Source: Rhodothermales bacterium (GTDB lineage Bacteria > Bacteroidota > Rhodothermia > Rhodothermales > VXPQ01). From it: a DNA stretch of 64,000 bases. Shown piece by piece: positions 36,273 to 44,264 of the stretch. Position 1 is the first letter of the stretch, and each line of letters starts with the position of its first letter. The notes beneath the pieces were generated by a model. It searched no databases, had not been told where the DNA came from, and was given only the letters and a program-made list of their open reading frames with translations. The DNA is taken from the NCBI GenBank assembly GCA_951812345.1, contig OX638295.1, positions 2,668,965 through 2,732,964 on the forward strand. Reading direction: 5' to 3'. A program made the translations under genes and the position numbers.

Positions 36273-36878
36273 ATGGATGAACGGTCATTGACGCGGAACG
36301 ACACGTTGCCGAGGGGAGAAATACCGTTCGACCAGCATCAAAAGCAATGGCTGCTGGCTCTGCGACACTCGAACGCCGACGCCTTCGATGCGCTCTATCA
36401 GGCGTTGTCCGAGCCCCTGCTGCGCTATGCCTGGATGTTGACGCGAGACGAGGACATGATCTACGATATCGTACAGGAAGCGTTTCTCAAGCTCTGGCAT
36501 AAACGGGCGGAGCTCGATCCCGAGCAATCGATCAAAGCCTGGCTGTTTCGGGTTGTGAGGAACCTGGCCTATAAGGCGCATCGCACGAGGCGCATCCGGA
36601 GCGAGGTGGCGTTGGATCGGGAACCGCCCTTGCGTGAAACACCTGAATCGGGCTACATCGGGCAGGAGCTGGATCGGCTCATCCAGCGGTGGATCTCGGA
36701 GATGCCGCCACGCCGCCGGGAAGTGTTTCAGTTGAGCCGTGTCGAATGCCTGTCCCACCAGGAGATAGCCGACGTGCTGGCAATCTCCGGCAAGACCGTC
36801 AACAACCATCTGGTGGAAGGACTTCGGTTTCTTCGCGGCAAGATCCGGGCCTATGGATTAAACGAATACATGCTATGA
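36273..36878 (+). CDS. ECF-type RNA polymerase sigma factor
   Basis: A 201-residue sigma-70 family protein with region 2 (ALYQALSEPLLRYAWMLTRD, IYDIVQEAFLKLW) and region 4 (MPPRRREVFQLSRVECLSHQ, EIADVLAISGKTVNNHL). The 3' end overlaps the next gene by an ATGA junction (ATG 36875, TGA 36876-36878), typical of sigma/anti-sigma pairs. It lies between peptide-lipoprotein units 2 and 3 and may direct their expression. Upstream 35986-36272 contains no gene; a promoter is expected there but I cannot name it. Confidence 0.9.
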   Translation: MDERSLTRNDTLPRGEIPFDQHQKQWLLALRHSNADAFDALYQALSEPLLRYAWMLTRDEDMIYDIVQEAFLKLWHKRAELDPEQSIKAWLFRVVRNLAYKAHRTRRIRSEVALDREPPLRETPESGYIGQELDRLIQRWISEMPPRRREVFQLSRVECLSHQEIADVLAISGKTVNNHLVEGLRFLRGKIRAYGLNEYML

Positions 36879-37306
36879 CAGCACACAAGCCCTCACCCTC
36901 CGACCCGGTTCGGGACGCCCTCGAGCCGCTCGAAGAAGACGAACGTTCCGAACTCGCAGCGACCTGGGAAACCGTCCGGAACGATTCCAGTTGGCCCGGC
37001 ATCGATGCAGATCGACGCGACCGGACAGGAGCGTTTCTCAGCGCCCATGTCCGGGCCAGGTCTCGTGCAAGCCAGAAAGGGAGAATCCAGGCGCGACCGC
37101 TGCTTCGTCTCGTCCGTCGGCGCTGGGCAGTGCTGTCTGCCGCTACCGCCGCCGTAGTGGTCATGATTGCTATAGGACTGGCCTTGCGGGACGGATGCTC
37201 CATTCGCGGTTACGGTAATGAAGATGGTACTGTCAGCTACTCGTGGGAGTGCGAGGATGGTCCCAATCAATGGGTCTATTTTTATGAGACCGGCCCATCC
37301 GGTTAA
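36875..37306 (+). CDS. anti-sigma-like membrane protein fused to a Cys-rich peptide domain
   Basis: A 143-residue protein: a cytosolic acidic/basic N-terminal region of about 90 residues, one membrane helix (VLSAATAAVVVMIAIGLAL), then an extracytoplasmic tail of about 40 residues that is the C-terminal part of the unit 1 secreted protein (DGTVSYSWECEDGPNQWVYF). The first and last peptide cysteines are lost (start RDGCS, end GPSG). In place of the longer outer domain usual for anti-sigma factors, it carries a peptide module. Translationally coupled to the sigma gene. It may be a true sensor fusion or a truncation created by recombination. Confidence 0.75.
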   Translation: MTAHKPSPSDPVRDALEPLEEDERSELAATWETVRNDSSWPGIDADRRDRTGAFLSAHVRARSRASQKGRIQARPLLRLVRRRWAVLSAATAAVVVMIAIGLALRDGCSIRGYGNEDGTVSYSWECEDGPNQWVYFYETGPSG

Positions 37307-38027
37307 TCCCAACCCAACCCGAAACCAAACGAAAATAGCCATGAAAACAATCAGGAAGCTTAGCGCCATTGTGGCTCTGATCCTGTTTGCAGGATGTGGT
37401 ACCGGAACGGACTCTATGTCTCCGGCTTCGGTTGGAAGCACAGATGCTTCGTTCAGTTCGGCTATGGTTGTCAAAGATAGTGAAGGTTATCAGCCGCAAG
37501 GAGCGGAGATAGCCAACGCTATCAACGACGCGGGAACGAAGATGCGCGAACTGGCAAAACAGTATCACGCAGGAGACATAACTGCCGAAGATCTGAGCAA
37601 AGAGGCTGACAAGATCGTGGCGGAGCATACGCAGAACCCGATCGTGCGCACAGTCATACCCCAGTTGGTGTCCCATGCGGCTTTAAGCGCATTGTTAGAG
37701 AGTGAAAACCTTGAGGCCATCAAGCCGCAGATAGCATACCATACACAGGCTTTGGTCGAAACAAACTCTCCGCATGCCGAGGAGGTTGCCCGCGCCCTTG
37801 AAGTGTTGGACGGCTACTGGACAAGCGAAAAGGTCGGAGATGTAGCAAACAAGGCCGTAGACAACGCCGAGTATTACCTCGGACGCCCAGCGCACAAAAT
37901 GGATCAAGCTTCAAAGAACCAGCCCGATAACGAGATTCCTTTGGAAGAACTCCAGGACAACAGATCAAGGGCGAAAGCCGACATCGGCTCTGGCATAAAG
38001 CAGCTGGAAGCGATGATTGGGCGCTAA
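37193..38027 (+). repeat. duplicated peptide-lipoprotein segment, copy 2
   Basis: Homologous to 34101-34948; it begins within the outer part of the anti-sigma-like gene and ends at the unit 3 lipoprotein stop. The junction near 37193 is where the anti-sigma sequence gives way to peptide sequence. Confidence 0.85.
37341..38027 (+). CDS. helical lipoprotein (unit 3)
   Basis: A 228-residue lipoprotein nearly identical to unit 1 over most of its length (lipobox ALILFAGCG; shared DLSKEADKIVAEHTQNPIVR), differing mainly near residues 40-60 and 140-160. It begins 35 bp after the fusion gene. Its role is unknown; its retention next to the sigma/anti-sigma pair suggests it may be co-expressed with them. 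No terminator is obvious downstream. Confidence 0.8.
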   Translation: MKTIRKLSAIVALILFAGCGTGTDSMSPASVGSTDASFSSAMVVKDSEGYQPQGAEIANAINDAGTKMRELAKQYHAGDITAEDLSKEADKIVAEHTQNPIVRTVIPQLVSHAALSALLESENLEAIKPQIAYHTQALVETNSPHAEEVARALEVLDGYWTSEKVGDVANKAVDNAEYYLGRPAHKMDQASKNQPDNEIPLEELQDNRSRAKADIGSGIKQLEAMIGR

Positions 38028-38085
38028 AGGCATGTAAAGCTAACAACCCTCCACCTCAGTTATTTAGTGCCAAATTCGCGTCGTT

Positions 38086-38574
38086 ATGATCCCGAAATAT
38101 TTCACTCGCCTTGACAACACCCAAGTTTGGGATTCGCAAAAAAATGATAGAGAATCACTGGAAGATCTCATAATAGGAAAAGCTTACAAAGAATTCCTTA
38201 AAACGGATGCAGCGCATGCAGAAAAGGTTGATATCCTGCTCGCGCTCGATTATATCCATGAAAATCTATTATCGCCCTCCCTGTCCGTACGGCAGGTAAT
38301 TACGAAATGCCGCATTCGGACGCATGCATTCCATGAACGATTTGCAGGCGAAGTTGCGTTACGCGGCAATGTACGGAGAACACCTGGAAAATACATAGAA
38401 TGGGCGCGTATCCAAGTGGCCCGGCGCATACTCGATAATAATAATGGCTATTATATGGCGGAACTGGCATACAAGGTCGGATTCGGCTCTTACCGCACTT
38501 TCTATCGGGCTTGTCGTAAACACCTGGGCTGCAAGCCGTCGGATATTTTGGGTATGAGTAGCGAGGTTCGTTGA
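38086..38574 (+). CDS. AraC-family-like transcription regulator (HTH domain)
   Basis: A 162-residue protein with a C-terminal AraC-type DNA-binding region: first helix-turn-helix near DYIHENLLSPSLSVRQVITK, then EWARIQVARRILDNN and AELAYKVGFGSYRTFYRACR, then HLGCKPSDILGMS. The N-terminal part is short and has no recognised ligand domain. It lies between unit 3 and the ABC-2 transporter (convergent, 14 bp gap), so either could be a target. The start at 38086 is the only good ATG; ribosome site weak. Confidence 0.78.
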   Translation: MIPKYFTRLDNTQVWDSQKNDRESLEDLIIGKAYKEFLKTDAAHAEKVDILLALDYIHENLLSPSLSVRQVITKCRIRTHAFHERFAGEVALRGNVRRTPGKYIEWARIQVARRILDNNNGYYMAELAYKVGFGSYRTFYRACRKHLGCKPSDILGMSSEVR

Positions 38575-38588
38575 ACAACCACACCCCC

Positions 38589-39386
38589 CTACTCCCAACG
38601 AAAGGTTGCCGTAGAGACCGCTGTGCCGACGGCCAGTACGCCCAGAAGGATCAGGCCGGACAGGCTGTTCCAGGCGCCGTCGAGCCATATATCCTGCAAC
38701 AAATGCACCACATGGGTCAGGGGCAGCCAGTTTGCAACCTCCTGGACGCCCGGCGGCATAGCCATCAGAGGGATGGTCATGCCGGAAAGAAACATCATCG
38801 GGAAGAACGCCACCATTCCGGCTATCTGAGCCAGTTTACTGGTGGGCGCCAGGCTGGCGATGATGTATCCAAGCGAGATAAACGCCAGAAGGCTCAGGGT
38901 AAAGCCGGCCAGCACGACAGCCCAGTTGCCATCGAAGCGCAGCCCGAAGAACAGTTTCGCCACCAGGATCAACAACGCCGCGCCCACCAGCGCCACCCCG
39001 AAGTACACGCTCACGTCCGCGGTGAAATAGACGATCGGACGCATGGGCGTGACCTGATAGCGCCGCAGGAGCTTCTGTTCCCTGTCGCTCGCCGTGGCCA
39101 CGGGAATCGTCATGAAAGCGACCGTGGCGATAATCAGCCCGATCAACGCCGGCGTCATCATGTCGATATAACCGAACCCCGGGTTGAAATAGCCACCCGG
39201 TTCGTTCCCCCATATGAAGCCGAAGAGCACCAGCACCAGGACCGGGAAGCACAAATTGAAGAACAGCGCGATCGGCTCGCGCAGGAACAGCTTCGTCTTT
39301 ACGACAGTGAGTTTGCCATAGGAGCGCAGGAAAGGAGCAAAAACGCTTCCTGTTGCGGGCCGAATCTGTGGAGTGGTTGTCGTCAT
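38589..39386 (-). CDS. ABC-2-type transporter permease
   Basis: A 265-residue membrane protein with six hydrophobic helices. Family signatures include TKLFLREPIALFFNLCFPVL, the ASDREQKLLRRYQVTPM cytosolic loop and MFLSGMTIPLMAMPPGVQEV. It works with the adjacent ATPase to export drugs, lipids or peptides. The order is ATPase then permease on the minus strand with a 112-bp gap. A broken copy of this pair exists at 33411. Proximity to the peptide cluster raises the chance of a link but does not prove it. Confidence 0.9.
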   Translation of the reverse strand: MTTTTPQIRPATGSVFAPFLRSYGKLTVVKTKLFLREPIALFFNLCFPVLVLVLFGFIWGNEPGGYFNPGFGYIDMMTPALIGLIIATVAFMTIPVATASDREQKLLRRYQVTPMRPIVYFTADVSVYFGVALVGAALLILVAKLFFGLRFDGNWAVVLAGFTLSLLAFISLGYIIASLAPTSKLAQIAGMVAFFPMMFLSGMTIPLMAMPPGVQEVANWLPLTHVVHLLQDIWLDGAWNSLSGLILLGVLAVGTAVSTATFRWE

Positions 39387-39498
39387 GCGGCTTTCCCGTT
39401 ACGGACGCGAAAATGGCTGCCGATCTGCGATAAGCGAATCGGGCATTCGCGTCCCGGCGATCGTTCTCCTGTGTGCTGTGCTATGCGGCGCGCGGTCG

Positions 39499-40416
39499 TC
39501 ATGAATCCCGAATCGCCCGCCCGGTAAGCCGCAGGAAGACATCCTCCAGATCGGCCTGTTCCGTGCGCAGGCTCCGGAACGGAATGCGCTCTTCTTCCAG
39601 CCGGGCGACCACTGCGGCAAGCAGTCCGTCCGTGTCGCCGGAAACGATCGCCTGGCGACCGCTGCGCGTCACTTCCTTTACCTGCGGGAGAGATTGCAGC
39701 GGCGACAGGTCGAATTCCGGCTCCACCTCGAACACGATACGCCTTTCCTCATCCAATGCTTTCACTAACCCGGCCGGCGTGTCCAGCGCAATGATTTTGC
39801 CCCGATCGACGATTGCGATGCGGTCGCACAGGTGCTCGGCTTCATCCATGAAGTGGGTAACGAGCACCACTGTTTTGCCCTGTGCCCGGATCGTCCGGAC
39901 CAGTTCCCAGGTGGCCCGGCGGGCTTGCGGGTCCAATCCGCTGGTCAGTTCGTCCAGAAACACGACGTCCGGATCGTTGACCAGCGCCAAGGCGATAAAC
40001 AGTCGTTGCTTCTGACCGCCGGAAAGGTTTCCGAAGGCCGCATTGCGCTTGTCGGCCAGCCCCCATTGTTTTAGGAGCGGCTCGTAGGGGACGGTATGCG
40101 CGTACAAGGAGGAGAACAGGTCCAGCGCCTCCCACACTTTCATGCGTTCGGCGAGGGCTGCGGCCTGCAGTTGTACGCCGATACGTTGCGCCAGCGCAGC
40201 CCGCTCCCTGACGGGGTCCAGCCCCAGCACCGATATCCGGCCCCGATCCGGCTTGCGCAGGCCGATGACGCTCTCGACCGTCGTCGTCTTGCCGGCGCCG
40301 TTCGGTCCGATGATCCCGAAGATTTCGCCCGGCTGTACGGAAAACGACACGTCGTCAACCGCCACGGTTTCCCCGTAGGTCTTGCGGATTCCTTCGACTT
40401 CGATGATGGGTTGCAT
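39499..40416 (-). CDS. ABC-2-type transporter ATPase
   Basis: A 305-residue ATPase with Walker A IGPNGAGKTTTVESVIG, Q-loop (IGVQLQAAAL), signature LSGGQKQRLFIAL, Walker B DVVFLDELTSGLDP and switch His in VLVTHFMDEAEHL. The C-terminal about 80 residues form the regulatory tail usual in CcmA/DrrA-like proteins. The ATG at 40416 begins MQPIIEVEGIRKTYGE. A TATATAATATATA element lies about 40 bp upstream and could be the promoter. The operon is two genes with the permease. Confidence 0.93.
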   Translation of the reverse strand: MQPIIEVEGIRKTYGETVAVDDVSFSVQPGEIFGIIGPNGAGKTTTVESVIGLRKPDRGRISVLGLDPVRERAALAQRIGVQLQAAALAERMKVWEALDLFSSLYAHTVPYEPLLKQWGLADKRNAAFGNLSGGQKQRLFIALALVNDPDVVFLDELTSGLDPQARRATWELVRTIRAQGKTVVLVTHFMDEAEHLCDRIAIVDRGKIIALDTPAGLVKALDEERRIVFEVEPEFDLSPLQSLPQVKEVTRSGRQAIVSGDTDGLLAAVVARLEEERIPFRSLRTEQADLEDVFLRLTGRAIRDS

Positions 40417-40546
40417 AGCGTTTTGGCGGACTTCGGTTCTGCGCCGGAAGGACTCTATATAATATATACGAAAGGCGATCCGAATCGGGATCGTCTTGCC
40501 GGGCTGCCGGGAACCGGTAACGGGTGCGACAGACCGGGGCCGGGGG

Positions 40547-40569
40547 TTGGCGGTTTTTCGTTGGGACAG
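40547..40569. repeat. 23-bp direct repeat, left of ankyrin gene
   Basis: TTGGCGGTTTTTCGTTGGGA then CAG. The same 23 bp, with two changes, occurs at 42555-42577 on the far side of the ankyrin gene. The repeats enclose about 2 kb containing only that gene. The rest of 40417-40814 holds the 45-bp repeat and no gene. Confidence 0.65.
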
Positions 40570-40749
40570 TACTGGGGGTATATCGTGTGTACGGGGGGAG
40601 GGGTTGCGGGTTGCGTTTGGAATGCAGATGGCGGGGGGGAAAAAACCCGAATCGGAGGCCGAGGAAACCCACCGATTCAGTACCTTGGAGGATACGCTGG
40701 CTTGCCTCATAGATGACTTCCAGGTGAGTGGAATCAGGGCCCAGCCCCT

Positions 40750-40794
40750 GAACCCCGCTGCCCGCAAGAACGCACCAAGGCACATGGGTCCGCT
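40750..40794. repeat. 45-bp repeat, copy 2
   Basis: Matches the start region of the ABC exporter at 19585-19629 (40/45), including ATGGGTCCGCT at 40784. Here the frame after the ATG is short and not an exporter. The ankyrin gene begins 21 bp later in another frame. Confidence 0.7.
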
Positions 40795-40814
40795 TACGAA
40801 GCCTATCGAAAACC

Positions 40815-42506
40815 ATGAGAATAATCAGGGAAACGAGTCTGCACCAGGCAGCTATTAAGGACACGGAATCTGTTCACGCCCTGATCGACGCAGGCGCCGA
40901 CGTAAACGAAAAAAACGTCCGCGACGAAACGCCTCTGCACTGGGCGGTTTTGGGAAGGAATCTGGAAGCCATCCGCATTCTTATCGAAGCGGGCGCGGAC
41001 GTACACGAAAAAGACGAAAAGGACCAAACGCCTCTGCACCAAGCGTTCAGAGGAGACACAGCATGGAATAACCCTTTGCATCTTAGTTCACGGGATTCCC
41101 ACCGTGCATGGGGGGCCAATGAAGACACTATCCGCGTTCTTATCGAGGCAGGCGCCAATGTACATGCAAAAGACAACGAGAACCGAACGTCTCTGCATCG
41201 GGCAGCTTTGGGAAGTGACGTGGAATCCATCCTCGTTCTTATCGAAGCGGGCGCCGACGCACATGCAAAAGACGACGAGGGCCAAACGCCTTTGCACCAA
41301 GCAGCCTCAATGAACGAGGCGGAAATTATCCGCGTTCTGATCGAAGCGGGGGCGGACGTACACGCAAAAACAAACGGGGGCCAAACGCCTCTGCACAAAG
41401 CGGCCTGGAGTGCCCACACGGAATCCATCCGTATTCTGATCGAAACGGGCGCCGACGTACATGCGAAAGACAATTGGGGCCGAACGCCTCTGCATGGGAT
41501 GCATAATAGCGTCGATGCAGAATCTATCCGCATCCTGATCGAAGCAGGAGCAGACATACATGCAAAAGACGACGGAGGAAAAACGCCTCTGCATGTCTTG
41601 GCTGGGACTGTCGATGCAGAATCTATCCGCATCCTTATCGAGGCGGGCGCAGACGTACATGCGAAAGACAATTGGGCCCGAACGCCTCTGCACACGGCGG
41701 CCTGGGCGAACCGAGCGGAAGTTGTCCGTATTCTGATCGAAGCGGGCGCAGACGTACATGTAAAAACAAACGGGGACCAAACACCTCTGCACGAAGCGGC
41801 TCAGAACGCCGGGGAGGAAACTATCCGCGCTTTGATCGAAGCAGGCGCAGACGTACATGCGAAAGACAACAAGGGCCAAACGCCTCTGTACCAAGCGGCT
41901 CATAACGCCGGGGATAAATCTGTCCTCCGCGTTTTTATCGAAGCGGGCGCCGACGTAAACGCAAAAGACGACGAGGGCCAAACGCCTCTGCACCAAATGG
42001 CTTGGGGGGGCAATATCATATGGGAAATCGGAATGGCATGGGAAGAAGGCGGAGACGCTATCCGCACTCTTATCGAAGCAGGCGCCGACATACACGCAAA
42101 AGACGGCGAGGGCCAAACGCCTCTGCACTGGGTATGCGATGAACGCGCCACCCGCCCTCTGATTGAAGCAAGCGCCGACGTACATGCAAAAGACGGCAAG
42201 GGAAAAACGCCTCTGCACGAAGCGGTTCAGAGCGCCGATGCGGAATCTGTCTGCCTTCTAATCGAAGCAGGAGCAGACATACATGCAAAAGACGACGAGG
42301 GAAAAACGCCTCTGCATTGGGCAGCCAACAGAAGCTTCGAGGAAGTTGTCCGCACTTTGATCGAAGCGGGCGCCGACGTACACGCAAAAGACGACGAAGG
42401 AAAAACGCCTCTGGACTGGGCGAGAAGTCAGGAGTGGGACGATCCGGACGTGATTGAACTGCTATCCGGAGCGGTACATGGAAATAGCGCTCCTACTTCA
42501 GATTAA
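40815..42506 (+). CDS. ankyrin-repeat protein
   Basis: The 563-residue protein consists of 15 full ankyrin repeats plus a partial one. Each repeat is about 33 residues of the form TPLHxAA-x9-IRxLIEAGADVHAKDDxGQ. Repeats 3 and 12 carry insertions. There is no signal peptide or membrane helix, so it is cytosolic unless exported by another route. Repeats are similar even at the DNA level, a sign of recent expansion. Ankyrin proteins bind other proteins; the target is unknown. Flanking 23-bp direct repeats suggest it arrived as a cassette. No strong ribosome site. Confidence 0.9.
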   Translation: MRIIRETSLHQAAIKDTESVHALIDAGADVNEKNVRDETPLHWAVLGRNLEAIRILIEAGADVHEKDEKDQTPLHQAFRGDTAWNNPLHLSSRDSHRAWGANEDTIRVLIEAGANVHAKDNENRTSLHRAALGSDVESILVLIEAGADAHAKDDEGQTPLHQAASMNEAEIIRVLIEAGADVHAKTNGGQTPLHKAAWSAHTESIRILIETGADVHAKDNWGRTPLHGMHNSVDAESIRILIEAGADIHAKDDGGKTPLHVLAGTVDAESIRILIEAGADVHAKDNWARTPLHTAAWANRAEVVRILIEAGADVHVKTNGDQTPLHEAAQNAGEETIRALIEAGADVHAKDNKGQTPLYQAAHNAGDKSVLRVFIEAGADVNAKDDEGQTPLHQMAWGGNIIWEIGMAWEEGGDAIRTLIEAGADIHAKDGEGQTPLHWVCDERATRPLIEASADVHAKDGKGKTPLHEAVQSADAESVCLLIEAGADIHAKDDEGKTPLHWAANRSFEEVVRTLIEAGADVHAKDDEGKTPLDWARSQEWDDPDVIELLSGAVHGNSAPTSD

Positions 42507-42554
42507 TGCTAATAAACCGCACGAGTACACACCCTACTCCCATCAGGCCGAGAT

Positions 42555-42577
42555 TTGGCGGTTTTTCGTTAAGACAG
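42555..42577. repeat. 23-bp direct repeat, right of ankyrin gene
   Basis: TTGGCGGTTTTTCGTTAAGA then CAG, matching 40547-40569 at 21 of 23 positions. Confidence 0.65.
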
Positions 42578-42659
42578 AGGTGGTCCGGATTGATTGGACA
42601 AATTTCGTCGGAATGTAAGGTGTAATGTTACAGCCTTGTTCCGATTCCCCCCCACCCCC

Positions 42660-43805
42660 CTACACCATCTGCCCGCCACACGAACTCCCCGCCCCTGCCG
42701 TGCATCCGTAACAATGCCGCGCCGTCCGCACCGCATGCCGGCGCCACGCCTCCAGATCGAAATCCCGTACATGCGGACGCAGCCCGCCGGGCAGATCGAG
42801 CCGCATATCGAGCTGCTGGTTGAAATCGCAATCGTACAGATACCCGTCCCAGGACACCGACAACGTATTGCGGCACATCAACCCCGGAATGGCCGCCGGA
42901 TTGAAGGCCTGCACGATCCGGTGCATATATTCCTCGACAAGCCCCTTGCCCGCCAGCCATTCGAGATACCGGGACATCGGCATATTGTTAAGCGCAATCA
43001 GGCGATCGAACGCAATCCCGTGATTCCGCGCCAGCGCCTCCTTCCATTCCCTTTCGAGCGACTGCTGGCTGGCCGCAAGAAACGCCCCGACCGGATTCGT
43101 CACCAGCGTCAATATCCGGTCCGCATCCCCCCGGCCGTATCCCGCCGCATTCAGCTTGCGGATCGCGGCAATGCTCCGTTCGTACGCCCCCTCCCCCCGC
43201 TGCGCGTCCGTGCCCGACTGCCGGTAATGCGGCAGCGAACACACCACCTCCACCCCCCGCTCGGCCATCCACTCCGGCAGATCGGCAAAGCGGCGCGTCA
43301 TCAGAATGGTCAGGTTACACCGGTCGATGACATGCTTGCCCCGCCGAACGCACTCCTCCACCAGATACCTGAAATGAGGATTCAGCTCCGGCGCCCCGCC
43401 CGTCAGATCGACCGTGTGCGCGCCGGACAGGTCGATCGCCCGCAGACAGGCGTCCACCGTTTCCCGGTCCATGTTCTCCTCCGTCCGGTCCGGCCCCGAA
43501 TCGACATGGCAATGCCGGCAGGTCATGTTGCACAGCTTGCCCACATTGATCTGGAACACGTCCAGCTGCGCAGGCGCCAGACGCCCCCACCCCGAAACGG
43601 CCAGATCCCTGTCGAAATCCCCCGTTTTCGAGGGGCCCGCCTCGATTTCGAGCGCATTCAGCACGCGCAACTGCTCCTCCGGCCGGGCCAGCGGTTCGCG
43701 CCGGTACCGGAGACTGGTGGTCACCCTCGGCCCTTCGAGTTCGAGCGCACTGCCGTCCCCCCCGGGGAGCTGCTCCAAAGCGATGAATTCAGTGGATACT
43801 TCCAT
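42660..43805 (-). CDS. arsS: arsenosugar biosynthesis-type radical SAM protein (ArsS-like)
   Basis: A 381-residue enzyme with the radical SAM cluster motif CNMTCRHCHVDSG and a C-terminal DUF3641 region bearing further cysteines (GLMCRNTLSVSWDGYLYDCD; CYGCTAGAGSSCGGQ). In ArsS-type enzymes a 5'-deoxyadenosyl group is moved to arsenic in arsenosugar formation, or a related reaction occurs. The partner peroxidase-like gene lies 63 bp upstream on the same strand. No arsM is in the window. Length and motifs are normal. The substrate remains an inference from family. Confidence 0.88.
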   Translation of the reverse strand: MEVSTEFIALEQLPGGDGSALELEGPRVTTSLRYRREPLARPEEQLRVLNALEIEAGPSKTGDFDRDLAVSGWGRLAPAQLDVFQINVGKLCNMTCRHCHVDSGPDRTEENMDRETVDACLRAIDLSGAHTVDLTGGAPELNPHFRYLVEECVRRGKHVIDRCNLTILMTRRFADLPEWMAERGVEVVCSLPHYRQSGTDAQRGEGAYERSIAAIRKLNAAGYGRGDADRILTLVTNPVGAFLAASQQSLEREWKEALARNHGIAFDRLIALNNMPMSRYLEWLAGKGLVEEYMHRIVQAFNPAAIPGLMCRNTLSVSWDGYLYDCDFNQQLDMRLDLPGGLRPHVRDFDLEAWRRHAVRTARHCYGCTAGAGSSCGGQMV

Positions 43806-43868
43806 ATGCGAAAAACCGTCCCGCAGAACGAATAGACACCCGGCCTACGAACCGGCACAAGAAATGGT

Positions 43869-44201
43869 TCACATAGTTTGTGCTTCGGCTTGCTCCAGCA
43901 TCTGTACGCCGTGCACCAGCGAAGCCCCGCCCCGGATCGCCGAGGCCACATGCACCGCCTCGGTCATCTGCTCGAGGTCCGCCCCCTTCCCGAGACACTC
44001 GTCCGTGTAGGCGTCGATACAATAAGGACACTGTACGGTATGCGCCACAGCCAGCGCAATCAGCGCCTTTTCGCGCACCGTCAGAGCGCCCTCCTCGAAC
44101 ACCTTCCCGTACCAGGCAAAGAAAAGATCGGCCAACTCCTTGTTCCCCTTCCCGATATCGCCAAAGCGGGACAGGTGGTGCGATTCGTAATAGGCGGTCA
44201 T
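43869..44201 (-). CDS. AhpD-like peroxidase of the arsenosugar cluster
   Basis: A 110-residue carboxymuconolactone decarboxylase/AhpD-family protein with the redox pair CPYCIDAYTDEC (Cys-x-x-Cys and nearby Cys) and helices LTVREKALIALAVAHTVQ and MTEAVHVASAIRGGASLVH. Small AhpD proteins of this type occur next to ArsS radical SAM genes and are named for that association. It is probably co-transcribed with arsS. The exact redox role is not established. Confidence 0.85.
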   Translation of the reverse strand: MTAYYESHHLSRFGDIGKGNKELADLFFAWYGKVFEEGALTVREKALIALAVAHTVQCPYCIDAYTDECLGKGADLEQMTEAVHVASAIRGGASLVHGVQMLEQAEAQTM

Positions 44202-44264
44202 GGCGTGCGGTGTATCAGGTGAATGGCGCGGGGAAATCGGATCGAAAAGTGGATTGTAAACACC

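Noticed and set aside
40874-42387. Minus-strand frames opposite the ankyrin gene
   Set aside because: They are periodic only because the ankyrin DNA repeats are; the sense strand has the consensus ankyrin pattern.
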